Origin: Eutrophosalina sp902522775
Lineage (GTDB): Bacteria; Bacteroidota; Bacteroidia; Flavobacteriales; Flavobacteriaceae
Direction of reading: 5' to 3'
NCBI GenBank assembly: GCA_902522775.1
Contig: CABYWQ010000003.1
Location: 1-64,000 of the forward strand
DNA length: 64,000 nt
This document shows, one piece after another, positions 1-9,551 of this stretch. The position numbers and the translations under genes are program-made. Under the pieces are notes generated by a model. That model was given only the letters and a program-made list of their open reading frames with translations, made no database searches and was not told the DNA's origin. Within the stretch, counting starts at the first letter, position 1. Every line of letters begins with the position of its first letter.

Positions 1-1841
1 TAGAAATCAAATAAGTCTTGCATTCTTTGTGGTCTGGCCGCATTGTATCCAGAGATTGATTTGTGGAAATAAGATGTTCGACCGTTGGTTAATCCTCTGT
101 ATGGTTCAAAAACTCTAAAATCACTTTTATCTTTTTGTATTTCAAGATCAAAAATATTTGCTTTAAAAGGATTAGAAATAGATGATTTAGTGACAAAGTC
201 ATCTTCATTTACATATTTTTTATCTACTGACCATAAGTCAACAGTTATTATTAAAAAAAGAATCAATAAACTATAATTTTCCTTAATTTTTTTATTAATA
301 ATACCATATAATACTCCAAAACATAGGATTACAAAAATAAAACTTCTTAAAATATCTGATTTATAAACTATCACTCTTTCATTTATAATCATTTTTAGTA
401 TTTCTGGATATTGATCAAAAGGCTCAAAGTTGGATTTAAAATCAAATAAACTTTCGGCAAAAAAATATAAAACACCAAACACTATAAGAAATGCTGACCC
501 TACTATTAATAGTTTCTTTTGAGTGATAATAATATCATTTCTTTTTTTGTAAAAATTATGGAGCCCGATAATGGCAACAAAAGGAACTAAAAATTCAATT
601 ATAACCTGAATTGATGATACCGCTCTGAATTTATTATATAATGGGAAATAGTCTATAAATATGTCTGTCAAAAAAGAAAAGTTTTTACCCCACGACAAAA
701 ACAAAGTCAATGCAAATGCACTTAATACCCAAATTAAATTTATTCGACTAAGAAAAAATAAGCCAATAATAAACAAGAAGAAGACTGTTACACCTATGTA
801 AGCTGGAGCTTCAACTATTGGTTGATCTCCCCAGTATAGTCTAGCATTTTCATAAATTATTTTAGCACTTTCAGAATCGTAATTTCGAAGATTTTTAAAA
901 AAATTAGAATCTTTATCAATTAAATCTCCACTACCCCCACCAGTGAATCTTGGTATAATTAGATTAAAACTCTCTGCTATTCCATAGCTATATTCTGTAA
1001 TATATTCACGAGTTAAACCGCCTGTATTTTCTTTTTCAGATCCATCAGGATTAATTGTAAGCTCAGAATTACCTCTTGTGCTAAAATCTGTATACTCTTT
1101 AGTTGCAAGAATAGATGTTGAATTTAGAGTTATTGCTAGAATTATTGCTCCAATAAAACCAGTATATTTTTTATAGTCAATATTTTTATTTTTTATTTCA
1201 TTAAATAAATGAATTAAAACTAAAAGCCCTGAAAGCATCACAAAGTAATAAGTCATTTGGTAATGATTTGCATTAATTTGTAGCCCAAACCCTAGAGTAG
1301 CTAGAATAAATCCAATTAAGTATTTTTTTTCAAATAAATTATAAACCCCTGCTATAGCTAATGGAGCATATCCTATCGCAAGGGCTTTTGTGTTATGTCC
1401 AACCCCTAAAATTATTATTAGATATGTTGAAAACGCAAATGCAAAGGCGCCAATAACTGCAATTTTTTTTTCTACTTTAATTGAAATTAATAGCATGTAG
1501 AAGGATAATAAATACACAAATAAATAATCGGCAGGTCTTGGTAGAAATCTTATAATTTTATCGACTCTATCCAATAGGTCAAAAGGATATTTAGCCGCTA
1601 CTTGATAAGAGGGCATTCCTACAAATGCATTATCAATCCAATAAGGCTCCTCATCAAAAGACTGCCTGTGATCAACAATTTGTTTTGACATTCCTGAAAA
1701 TTGAGTAATGTCAGATTGAAAGATAGCTTTACCTGATAATAAGGGGCTAAAATATATTAACGACGTAATTGCAAAAAAAGAAATTATTGCAATATGATAA
1801 GTAAAATTACGTGTGAAAAAAAAATCAATCAATTTCTTCAT
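1..1841 (-). CDS. YfhO-family multi-pass membrane protein (3' end beyond window)
   Basis: Reading the minus strand from the ATG at 1841 gives one open frame of 613 codons that runs off the left edge, so the C-terminus is missing. It begins MKKLIDFFFTRNFTYHIAII and contains many hydrophobic helices separated by short loops. A large extracytoplasmic loop carries DITQFSGMSKQ, and the last visible residues include SGYNAARPQRMQDLFDF. These features match Bacteroidota YfhO-like proteins, long integral membrane proteins resembling GT-C glycosyltransferases. In Bacillus, YfhO is linked to lipoteichoic acid glycosylation; the role here is unknown. The start overlaps the end of the DUF4834 gene by 17 nt, so the two are probably cotranscribed. 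Family call fairly sure, substrate unknown. Confidence 0.8.
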   Translation of the reverse strand, partial: MKKLIDFFFTRNFTYHIAIISFFAITSLIYFSPLLSGKAIFQSDITQFSGMSKQIVDHRQSFDEEPYWIDNAFVGMPSYQVAAKYPFDLLDRVDKIIRFLPRPADYLFVYLLSFYMLLISIKVEKKIAVIGAFAFAFSTYLIIILGVGHNTKALAIGYAPLAIAGVYNLFEKKYLIGFILATLGFGLQINANHYQMTYYFVMLSGLLVLIHLFNEIKNKNIDYKKYTGFIGAIILAITLNSTSILATKEYTDFSTRGNSELTINPDGSEKENTGGLTREYITEYSYGIAESFNLIIPRFTGGGSGDLIDKDSNFFKNLRNYDSESAKIIYENARLYWGDQPIVEAPAYIGVTVFFLFIIGLFFLSRINLIWVLSAFALTLFLSWGKNFSFLTDIFIDYFPLYNKFRAVSSIQVIIEFLVPFVAIIGLHNFYKKRNDIIITQKKLLIVGSAFLIVFGVLYFFAESLFDFKSNFEPFDQYPEILKMIINERVIVYKSDILRSFIFVILCFGVLYGIINKKIKENYSLLILFLIITVDLWSVDKKYVNEDDFVTKSSISNPFKANIFDLEIQKDKSDFRVFEPYRGLTNGRTSYFHKSISGYNAARPQRMQDLFDF

Positions 1842-2055
1842 AATCAATATATTCTCCTACTTGTTCCTTTTTTTTCTTTTCTTTTTTTGGAGCCTTATTA
1901 AATGGATTATTTTGACCATTCATTTTATTGAACTTTTCAAAGTTTTTTTTGATAATATATCTCAAAATATAAGGCGCAAGCTTTTTTAGAATATAGCTAA
2001 AAATGATAAAAAATAATATTAAGTATATAAAAATCATTATAATTAATAATGTCAA
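1825..2055 (-). CDS. DUF4834-family small membrane protein
   Basis: A 76-residue protein with one N-terminal hydrophobic helix (about residues 3-27), a basic middle and a lysine-rich stretch (about 55-65), ending in a YIDYEEID motif. This layout and the acidic C-terminal motif are typical of DUF4834, a Bacteroidota family of unknown function usually next to YfhO-like genes. The single helix suggests inner-membrane anchoring with a cytoplasmic tail. It lies directly upstream of, and overlaps, the YfhO-like gene, so translational coupling is likely. It is divergent from the outer-membrane protein gene at 2102, with only 46 nt between the two starts. Confidence 0.75.
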   Translation of the reverse strand: MTLLIIMIFIYLILFFIIFSYILKKLAPYILRYIIKKNFEKFNKMNGQNNPFNKAPKKEKKKKEQVGEYIDYEEID

Positions 2056-2101
2056 AAATACAATTAATCAAATAATGGCTTTAACTTCAATAAGATTTTA
2101 A

Positions 2102-3193
2102 ATGAAAAATAAATTATTCGGATTTTTATTTTTTTTATCTACTTCTCTGTTTTCACAGTATACAGAAACAATTAATTCAAATAGGCCTGGAACTTCTCAT
2201 GGTGCATTTTCAATCGGAACAAATGTTTTACAATTTGAAATTGGAGGAAATAATTATGTTCTTTCACACTTAAATTTAAATAATTCAGAAATAAGGGGAA
2301 TTGGTGTAGTTTACAATATTAGATATGGATTGTACTTTGAAAATTTAGAAATATTTGTCAAAGGAGGTTATATTGATAGAAGAGTAAAAGATAATTTCAA
2401 ACTCAATTTAACTTTTAAAGAAAATTTTCCATCTGAACATTCTATTGGCCTAAAATATTTGTTCTTTGACCCTTTTAAAAATAAAAAATGGCATAGTGAA
2501 GATTTTTATAGTTGGAAATCAAGTAAAAAAATTAAGTGGACTGATTTGTTTCCAGCTATTTCTGTATTTGCAGGAGGAGAATATATTTTTAATAAAAAAA
2601 TCCAATATGATGACCAATATTTTAATCTAAAGCAGGAATATTATGGTTACGAAGATCAAAAAACTTTTTCTCCATTTTTTGGTTTAGCTACACAAAATCA
2701 TTTTTTAGGTAAATGGGTTGTAGTTAACAACATTTCCTTAGAAAACATTGGCTCAGATTACAGTAAAATAAACTATATTTTTACTTTAACCCACAATTTA
2801 AAAAATCCAAGATGGAGTATTTTTGCTGAATATCAAATTATTGATAATAAAATATATTCAGACAACTTTTTTAAATTTGGCATAGCTAATCTTGTAACAA
2901 AAAATTTACAAGTTGATTTAAATTTTGGAGGAAGCTTTAAAGATACGCCCTCAAATAGTTATGTTGACTTTGGATTTTCGAAGAGAATAGATTGGCATAC
3001 AGATAAATTACCTATTGATAGAAAGAAGTTAAAAGAATTTAGAAAAAAAATTAAGCAAGATAATAAAGCTGAAAAAGTTAATAAAAAAGATTCTAAAAAA
3101 GTTGAAAAACAAAATAAGAAGCAATCAAGATTAGAAAAAAAACAAATTAAAAAAGCAAACAAACCAACTAGAAAGAAATTTATAATATTCTAA
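2102..3193 (+). CDS. Outer-membrane beta-barrel protein with lysine-rich C-terminal tail
   Basis: 363 residues. Residues 1-18 form a signal peptide ending in FSQ. The body (about 20-295) alternates hydrophobic and polar segments with many aromatic and glycine residues, as in beta-barrels, and starts with ETINSNRPGTSHGAFSIG, a pattern seen in the flavobacterial 'putative transporter' outer-membrane family. The last 60 residues or so are highly charged (KK, EK, KQ), probably helical or coiled, and are not expected inside a barrel. The stop codon overlaps the start of the next gene as TAATG. Transport substrate is unknown. Confidence 0.6.
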   Translation: MKNKLFGFLFFLSTSLFSQYTETINSNRPGTSHGAFSIGTNVLQFEIGGNNYVLSHLNLNNSEIRGIGVVYNIRYGLYFENLEIFVKGGYIDRRVKDNFKLNLTFKENFPSEHSIGLKYLFFDPFKNKKWHSEDFYSWKSSKKIKWTDLFPAISVFAGGEYIFNKKIQYDDQYFNLKQEYYGYEDQKTFSPFFGLATQNHFLGKWVVVNNISLENIGSDYSKINYIFTLTHNLKNPRWSIFAEYQIIDNKIYSDNFFKFGIANLVTKNLQVDLNFGGSFKDTPSNSYVDFGFSKRIDWHTDKLPIDRKKLKEFRKKIKQDNKAEKVNKKDSKKVEKQNKKQSRLEKKQIKKANKPTRKKFIIF

Positions 3194-4323
3194 TGTTAAA
3201 GATAATTACAGTAAAAAGTTTAAATCAGGTTAAAGATTTTGTAATGTTTCCCTTCAAACTTTACAAAGACTGTGATTATTGGGTTCCTCCAATTATTAAA
3301 GAGGAAATTGAGGCAATGAATTTTGAAAAAAATCCTGTTTTTAAAAATGCTGAAGCAGAATTTTATTTAGCCTATGATAAAAATGATAATATTGTTGGAA
3401 GAATTGCAGCAATTGTAAACTGGGTCGAGGTAAAGGAACAGAAAAAAAATAAATTAAGATTTGGATGGTACGACACTATTGATGATTTAGAAGTAAGTAA
3501 AACATTAATTGAGAAGGTTCTACAGTTTGGTAAAAAAAGAAAGTTAGAATTTATTGATGGTCCTGTAGGTTTTTCAAACATGGATAAAGCAGGATTGTTA
3601 ACCTACGGGTTTGATGAATTAAACACCATGATTACTTGGTATCATTTTCCTTACCAAAAAGAACATCTAATTAAATTAGGATTAAAACAATTAGCAGAGT
3701 GGGTTGAGTATAAGATCAAAATTTTTTCTGAGCAAGAAGCGCCTGAAAAGGTAAAAAAATTCGCAAAAATTGTACAAAAGAGATATGAGCTTAAGGTCAT
3801 AAATTTTAAATCTACGAAACAGATTGTTCCCTATGTTGATAAAATGTTTGAGTTACTTAACTTAACATATAGTAACCTTCAGACTTATGTTACTATCAAG
3901 CAATATCAAATTGATTTTTACAAAGAAAAATTTATAAAATATATTCATCCGGATTTTATTAAATGTCTTTTAGATAAAGATGGAAATTTGATTGCGTTTT
4001 TAATTACAATGCCCTCATTTTCTCGTGCACTGAAAAAGATAAATGGCAAAATAGGACTTTTTGGATATTTTCATCTTTTTAAAGCCCAGCATTTTAATGA
4101 TAAAGTTTCACTCTATTTAATTGGAGTTGATCCAAAATATCAAAACAAAGGCGCAACTGCAGTTATTTTCAATGAGTTACAACAAACTTTTAATAATAGA
4201 GGGATCCTTGAAATTGAAACAAATCCAGAGCTAGTTGAGAACAAGGCAATTCAAGCTTTTTGGAAAAATTATGAGAGTACACTGCATAAAAGAAGAGCTA
4301 CCTTTACAAAGAAGATTCAATAA
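3193..4323 (+). CDS. GNAT-like N-acetyltransferase-fold protein
   Basis: 376 residues, no signal peptide, predicted cytosolic. The C-terminal part contains LIGVDPKYQNKGATAV (about residues 309-324), which resembles the acetyl-CoA-binding motif A of GNAT enzymes (V-x-P-x-Y-Q-x-x-G). Relatives in Flavobacteriia often sit beside mnmE and are sometimes mislabelled as GTP cyclohydrolase; I see nothing supporting that label. It is linked by 1-nt stop/start overlaps to both the upstream outer-membrane gene and the downstream mnmE, suggesting a coupled operon. The acceptor substrate is unknown. Confidence 0.55.
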   Translation: MLKIITVKSLNQVKDFVMFPFKLYKDCDYWVPPIIKEEIEAMNFEKNPVFKNAEAEFYLAYDKNDNIVGRIAAIVNWVEVKEQKKNKLRFGWYDTIDDLEVSKTLIEKVLQFGKKRKLEFIDGPVGFSNMDKAGLLTYGFDELNTMITWYHFPYQKEHLIKLGLKQLAEWVEYKIKIFSEQEAPEKVKKFAKIVQKRYELKVINFKSTKQIVPYVDKMFELLNLTYSNLQTYVTIKQYQIDFYKEKFIKYIHPDFIKCLLDKDGNLIAFLITMPSFSRALKKINGKIGLFGYFHLFKAQHFNDKVSLYLIGVDPKYQNKGATAVIFNELQQTFNNRGILEIETNPELVENKAIQAFWKNYESTLHKRRATFTKKIQ

Positions 4324-5705
4324 TGGAAATTAATGATGACATTATTGCAATATCTTCACCTCCAGGAATGGGTGCGATTGCAATAATTAGGATTTCAGGA
4401 CCTAAATCAATATCTAAATTCCAACCTTTTTTTAAGTCTAAAAACAATAAAAAATTAGAAGATCAAAAATCTCATACTCTACATTTTGGAGACTTTCGTT
4501 TTAATGATCAATTAATTGACGAGGTATTAGTTTCTATTTTTGAAAAGGGAAAATCTTTTACTGGTGACGAATCAGTTGAAATAACTTGTCATGGATCAAC
4601 ATATATACAAAAAACAATTGTTGAAACTCTTTTAGAGAATGGAATAAGACTTGCCAAGCCAGGTGAATTTACAATGCGAGCTTTTCTAAATGGTAAACTT
4701 GATTTAACTCAGGCTGAGGCAGTCTCTGATTTAATATATTCTGATTCAGAAGCAATGCATAAAATTTCCCTCAATCAAATGAGAGGAGGATTTCAGAGTG
4801 AGCTTAAATTTTTAAGAGCAGACCTGCTTCATTTTTTATCTATGATTGAGTTGGAACTAGATTTTTCTGAGGAGGATGTTTCTTTTGCTAATAAAAAAGA
4901 CTTAATTAAGCTAGTTGATAAAGTTGAGAAAAAATTAATATTATTAAAGGATAGTTTTAAGTTTGGAAATGCAATAAAAAATGGAGTTCCCGTATCAATT
5001 GCAGGTAAACCAAATGCTGGAAAGTCCTCTCTTTTAAACTCTCTGCTAAATGAAGAAAAAGCAATAGTATCAAATATTCCTGGAACAACGAGAGATGCAA
5101 TTGAAGATACTGTTTTCATAAATGGAATTAAATTTAGATTTATTGATACAGCCGGCTTGCGTGAAACAACAGATGAGATTGAAATTAAAGGAATCGAGAT
5201 AACTAAATCAAAAATTTTAAAATCTTCTGTTTTGATTTATTTGTTTGATATAAATGATACTAATGAAAAAGAGATATTAAATGATTTGGAAGAGTTTTAT
5301 AGCAACGATTTAAAAATAATTTTAGTTAGAAATAAAATTGATTTAAAGAGCAAAACCAAAATCAATATAGACAGTTTTAAAAAATATAAAATAACATCAT
5401 TACTAGAAATATCGGCTATTGATAAAGAATCAGTTAGTATTGTAAGAGATAATTTATCAAATGAATTTGGTATAGACTCCTCAAATAGTGATATTGTTGT
5501 AACAAACCTAAGACACTATAATGCTCTTTCTGATTCAATCAATTTTATTGAAAAAGTAAGAGAAGCAATTGAGAATGAAGTCCCAGGAGATTTACTTTCA
5601 ATTGATTTAAGAAATGTAATTGACTCAGTTGGTGAAATAACAGGCGAAATTAGCAATGATGAAATGTTAGGTAATATATTTTCAAACTTCTGTATCGGTA
5701 AATAA
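4323..5705 (+). CDS. mnmE: tRNA uridine-5-carboxymethylaminomethyl modification GTPase MnmE
   Basis: 460 residues, usual family length. MnmE works with MnmG to modify the wobble uridine (position 34) of certain tRNAs. The N-terminal folate-binding TrmE domain begins DDIIAISSPPGMGAIAIIR. The G domain shows G1 AGKPNAGKSS (about 227-236), G2 TTRD (255-258), G3 DTAGLR (275-280) and G4 NKID. The protein ends in the diagnostic FCIGK, with the family's conserved C-terminal cysteine at 457. Cytosolic. It is the last gene of a coupled three-gene run; a 128-nt gap without a clear terminator follows. Confidence 0.97.
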   Translation: MEINDDIIAISSPPGMGAIAIIRISGPKSISKFQPFFKSKNNKKLEDQKSHTLHFGDFRFNDQLIDEVLVSIFEKGKSFTGDESVEITCHGSTYIQKTIVETLLENGIRLAKPGEFTMRAFLNGKLDLTQAEAVSDLIYSDSEAMHKISLNQMRGGFQSELKFLRADLLHFLSMIELELDFSEEDVSFANKKDLIKLVDKVEKKLILLKDSFKFGNAIKNGVPVSIAGKPNAGKSSLLNSLLNEEKAIVSNIPGTTRDAIEDTVFINGIKFRFIDTAGLRETTDEIEIKGIEITKSKILKSSVLIYLFDINDTNEKEILNDLEEFYSNDLKIILVRNKIDLKSKTKINIDSFKKYKITSLLEISAIDKESVSIVRDNLSNEFGIDSSNSDIVVTNLRHYNALSDSINFIEKVREAIENEVPGDLLSIDLRNVIDSVGEITGEISNDEMLGNIFSNFCIGK

Positions 5706-5833
5706 ATATAGACTCCTTGATTACAATTTCTAAACTTTAAATTAAAGCAATCTTAATAATTTAAAGACTTTTATTTAAAAATTATTTCAAATTAAATTAA
5801 TTAGATATTTTATTTCCAAGTATAAATTTAAAT

Positions 5834-8635
5834 ATGAAAAAATTTATATTTATACTTATTGCCTCGTGTTCAATTTATTCTCAAAATAATAATCTTGTGA
5901 CTGGTCAAGTTGTTGATGAGTCAAATCAACCACTTCCTGGAGCAACAATCACACTGAATGATGATTACACAATAACTGATTTTAATGGTTTTTTTGAAAT
6001 TCAGTCAATACTCAATGAAAATAATAAACTAACAGTAAAGTATTTGGGTTATACTGATAAAGTTGTTGATTTTACAATTGGTTCTTTAGATTTGGGTCTA
6101 ATTATAATGACTGCTTCTTCTACAGAGTTAGCAGAAGTAATTGTAGATGGGACATATTTGCCTTCTCAAGTTCGTGCATTAAATATTCAAAAAAATTCGG
6201 CAAATATTGTAAATGTTTTGGCTTCAGATGCAATTGGTAAGCTTCCAGATAGAAATGCCGCCGAAGCTGTTCAAAGGATACAAGGCGTATCAATTGAGAG
6301 GGATCATGGTGAAGGTCGTTACGTAATTGTTAGAGGAACTCCAATAAGTTGGAATGCAAATTTAATTAACGGCACTAGATTACCATCCGTTGGTGGAACA
6401 TCTAATGATACAGGTGGTGATAGAGCAATTCCGCTTGATATTTTTCCAGCTGAAATGATTGAATATGTTCAATTGTCAAAAGCTATCACACCAGATATGG
6501 AAGCTGATGCAGTTGGTGGCTCTGTAAACTTTTTAACTAAAACAGCTCCTCAGAAAAGGACTTTAAAACTTAGTGTTTCTGGCGGTTACAATGGTCAGGC
6601 AGAAGGTGATATACAAAACTATTCACTTTTATACGGTGAGAGATTAGGTAAATTTGGTTTTGTTGCAACTGGAACATACTATGATAGGTCATGGGCGACT
6701 GATAATTATGAAATGAGTTACAACGCTGATCTAACTGGAATTCAGCAATATTCAGTTGAAGAATTAGAATTGAGAGATTATGTTGGAAGAAGAAAAACTA
6801 CAGGATTTAATTTTGGTTCAGAATATATTTTTGATAATAGTAATAAAATAGAGCTTAGAGGATTATATACAAATTTTCAAGACAGTGAAAGAGCAAGAGA
6901 ACATTTGTATGATTTCGTTGGAGGGGATATGTCTTTAAGGTCTAGACATGGTATACAACAGTATACTTTACAAGGTGGTGAGCTATCAGGTTCTCACTTA
7001 GAAAATTCAAGATTTAGTTTTGACTGGAAAGTTTCCTACTACGATAATGAACAAAATAATGGAGTTTTACCTGACGGTGGAAAGACTTATTACTTGGCAC
7101 AGTGGCAACAAAGTATGGATTTTGATGGATTAGCATCTGATGGATATAAATATTTAAGTGGTGATGGGCCTGCTAATTATATGGGTGATAATTATGAGAA
7201 TGTTCAGCCGAGAACTTCTTCATCTTTCAATCCAGGTAGAGCTTTTCTAAGATATCTTTACGCATTTAATCAAGCGAGTTATGAAAAAGACTATAACGCT
7301 CAAGTTGATTTTAAGTTCGATTTAAATAAAAAGGTTGACTTTAAGTTTGGAGCAAAGTATAAAAATAAGTATAAACAAGGAGGAGCACCTTACACATTGT
7401 ACCTTCCAACATGGGCTTTGGGCATGGGTGGAAGTTTTAGAATGATGGACTCATATAATACAGATGAATTTCCGAAGAAAGGAGGGTTTTTAACTGAACT
7501 AGGAGAAAATTATGATGGTATTTTACAAAATTTCATAACAATGGGAGAGCTTTATGATTTATTTACACCTGATGGTATTCAAAATGCTGGCGTTTTTCCA
7601 CTTGTTTATGATGAAACAAATAGGTCTACTGCCTCATCCTATTACAATGGAAATGAGACTGTTACTTCATTTTATATAATGGGGGAATTTCAATTAGATG
7701 ATAATGTCTCTTCAATTTTGGGGCTTAGAAATGAAAAAACTGATTTAGAATACAATGGAAACTCAGTCAATGGTAGAGTGATATCTCCAGTTAGTACAGA
7801 TGGTTCATCAAATGTTTGGCTACCAAATGTTCATTTAAAAATAGAGCTTGACGAAAAAACAAATTTAAGAGCTGCTGTAACAAAAACAATTGCAAGACCA
7901 AATTTTGCTTCTCTTAATCCTGGACAAACTGTAGATGAAGTTAATTTTTTTATTGCAAGGGGCAATGCTGATTTAAGAGCAACAACTTCAGTTAATTATG
8001 ATTTAATGGCAGAATATTATTTTGATAATATTGGTATTTTATCTGCAGGCTTGTTCTATAAATCTATTTCAAACGATATTTACTCTAGTACTAATATTGA
8101 AAGAATTGATGGTCAATATTACACAGTCATTCAACCTAAAAACCTTGAAGATTCATGGTTTGCAGGTGCAGAAATTGGAATTTCTAAACGATTTGGTATT
8201 AGTGGTTTTGGAGTAGATGCTAATTACACATATACTGATTCTGAGGTTAATGTTCCAACTTTTTCTGCTACGGCTGATGGTATTGAGAAAACCATTACCA
8301 AACAAAAATCACCAGAGCAATCCGATCATATTTTCAATCTAGCTTTTTTCTATGAGAAAAATAATTTATTATTGAGATTAGCATCAAATTATAAAGGAGA
8401 CGCAATTGTATCATTTTCTGACTATGGTCCAAATCATAACAGAATTTATGGTGAAAACTTTACAATGGATTTTTCAGGGGCTTACAAAATTTCGGATAAA
8501 ATCAGGTTATTTGCAGAAATTAATAACCTTACAAATTCTCCTCTGGTTTATTATCATGGTGTAAGAAATAGACCAGAACAAGTTGAATATTATTCGATAA
8601 GAGGAGTTTTAGGTCTAAGATTTAATATATTTTAA
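5834..8635 (+). CDS. TonB-dependent outer-membrane receptor (CarboxypepD_reg-like N-domain)
   Basis: 933 residues. Signal peptide 1-16 (ending YSQ), then a carboxypeptidase-regulatory-like beta domain (about 20-95, VTGQVVDESNQPLPGATITL), a plug domain (about 120-235, with DAIGKLPDRNAAEAVQRIQGV and RGTPISWNANLING), and a 22-strand-type barrel ending in an aromatic residue (LRFNIF). The plug sequence matches the TIGR01782-type receptors that import larger ligands. No SusD partner is present. The next gene, only 2 nt downstream, encodes a phosphatase lipoprotein, and an alkaline phosphatase and a glycerophosphodiesterase follow, so uptake of an organophosphate such as a phospho-sugar or inositol phosphate is a reasonable inference. 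Confidence 0.9.
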   Translation: MKKFIFILIASCSIYSQNNNLVTGQVVDESNQPLPGATITLNDDYTITDFNGFFEIQSILNENNKLTVKYLGYTDKVVDFTIGSLDLGLIIMTASSTELAEVIVDGTYLPSQVRALNIQKNSANIVNVLASDAIGKLPDRNAAEAVQRIQGVSIERDHGEGRYVIVRGTPISWNANLINGTRLPSVGGTSNDTGGDRAIPLDIFPAEMIEYVQLSKAITPDMEADAVGGSVNFLTKTAPQKRTLKLSVSGGYNGQAEGDIQNYSLLYGERLGKFGFVATGTYYDRSWATDNYEMSYNADLTGIQQYSVEELELRDYVGRRKTTGFNFGSEYIFDNSNKIELRGLYTNFQDSERAREHLYDFVGGDMSLRSRHGIQQYTLQGGELSGSHLENSRFSFDWKVSYYDNEQNNGVLPDGGKTYYLAQWQQSMDFDGLASDGYKYLSGDGPANYMGDNYENVQPRTSSSFNPGRAFLRYLYAFNQASYEKDYNAQVDFKFDLNKKVDFKFGAKYKNKYKQGGAPYTLYLPTWALGMGGSFRMMDSYNTDEFPKKGGFLTELGENYDGILQNFITMGELYDLFTPDGIQNAGVFPLVYDETNRSTASSYYNGNETVTSFYIMGEFQLDDNVSSILGLRNEKTDLEYNGNSVNGRVISPVSTDGSSNVWLPNVHLKIELDEKTNLRAAVTKTIARPNFASLNPGQTVDEVNFFIARGNADLRATTSVNYDLMAEYYFDNIGILSAGLFYKSISNDIYSSTNIERIDGQYYTVIQPKNLEDSWFAGAEIGISKRFGISGFGVDANYTYTDSEVNVPTFSATADGIEKTITKQKSPEQSDHIFNLAFFYEKNNLLLRLASNYKGDAIVSFSDYGPNHNRIYGENFTMDFSGAYKISDKIRLFAEINNLTNSPLVYYHGVRNRPEQVEYYSIRGVLGLRFNIF

Positions 8636-8637
8636 TT

Positions 8638-9501
8638 ATGAAAAATTGTATTATTATTTTTATAAGCTTCATCTTAATTTCATGTGATTTTAATCAAAAA
8701 TCAAAAAAAGAAAATTTAAATAATGATCAGGTTTTGATTGTCCCTGAAAGAGAGATTGAATTTGAAGGAATAGTTAACTTTAGAGACTTAGGTGGAATTA
8801 TTAATCAAGACGGAAAAAAAATTAAGTGGGGTAAGTTATATCGTTCTGCTAAATTGGATGAAGTTACTTATAATGATAGTTTGAAATTTTCCAATCTTGG
8901 TATTTCAAAAATAGTTGACTTTAGAACAAATGGAGAAAGAATTGAGGCACCTGATTTTAAGTTTTCTGGTGTTGAAAATATTCACCTTCCAATGGGAGAT
9001 GATAATTGGTCCCAAAACGATTTTTCTACATTAATTTCTGAATTATCAGTGGATAGTTTAGAATATTTTATGCTTGATCTTTATTCAAAAATTCCTATTA
9101 AATTTTCTGACAGTTACAAATCTTTCTTTAGTCTATTAAAAAATGAAGATCAGCCAATTTTGTATCACTGCACTGCAGGAAAAGATAGAACTGGAATTGC
9201 ATCATCTTTAATTTTATACATGCTCGATATTGATATGAAAACTATTCAAAAAGAATATGAGCTATCAAATTATTACAGAAAAGAAGAGAATTTAAAGTAT
9301 GAAAAAATGTTAGCTGAATATGGAATAAGCCCAGAAAAAACTAAGATTATGATGGAATTAAAACCTAGCTATATTACTGCTATTTTTGATACAATTTCTG
9401 ATAAATATGGCAGTCTTGACAATTATTTAGAAAAACAGTTAAACGTCAGTAATAAAGATATCTTATTATTAAGAGATAAGTTTTTGGAGCAAACCAATTA
9501 G
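8638..9501 (+). CDS. Tyrosine-phosphatase-like (CX5R) lipoprotein phosphatase
   Basis: 287 residues with a lipoprotein signal (LISC, Cys16). The fold is that of the Y_phosphatase3/SIW14-like group: FRDLGG near residue 48, DFRT near 94, and the catalytic P-loop HCTAGKDRTG with Cys178 and Arg184. Members act on phosphotyrosine, phosphoinositides or inositol phosphates. The lipid anchor places it outside the cytoplasm, facing periplasm or cell surface, so a scavenging role is more likely than signalling. It starts 2 nt after the TonB receptor and is probably cotranscribed with it. The substrate cannot be read from sequence. Confidence 0.85.
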   Translation: MKNCIIIFISFILISCDFNQKSKKENLNNDQVLIVPEREIEFEGIVNFRDLGGIINQDGKKIKWGKLYRSAKLDEVTYNDSLKFSNLGISKIVDFRTNGERIEAPDFKFSGVENIHLPMGDDNWSQNDFSTLISELSVDSLEYFMLDLYSKIPIKFSDSYKSFFSLLKNEDQPILYHCTAGKDRTGIASSLILYMLDIDMKTIQKEYELSNYYRKEENLKYEKMLAEYGISPEKTKIMMELKPSYITAIFDTISDKYGSLDNYLEKQLNVSNKDILLLRDKFLEQTN

Positions 9502-9551
9502 TTAAGAGATTTTTAATTTCCAAAACATTTTAATTTTATTCTTAAGTTTAT

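Noticed and set aside
85..276. 63-aa plus-strand ORF
   Set aside because: Antisense to the YfhO-like gene, which is open across the whole region and has clear family similarity; no features of its own.
3193..4323. Annotation as GTP cyclohydrolase
   Set aside because: A label sometimes attached to this family; no GTP cyclohydrolase motif is seen and the C-terminal part looks like an acetyltransferase.
4829..5119. 96-aa minus-strand ORF
   Set aside because: Lies wholly inside mnmE on the opposite strand and is the mirror of the G domain; composition artefact of AT-rich coding DNA.
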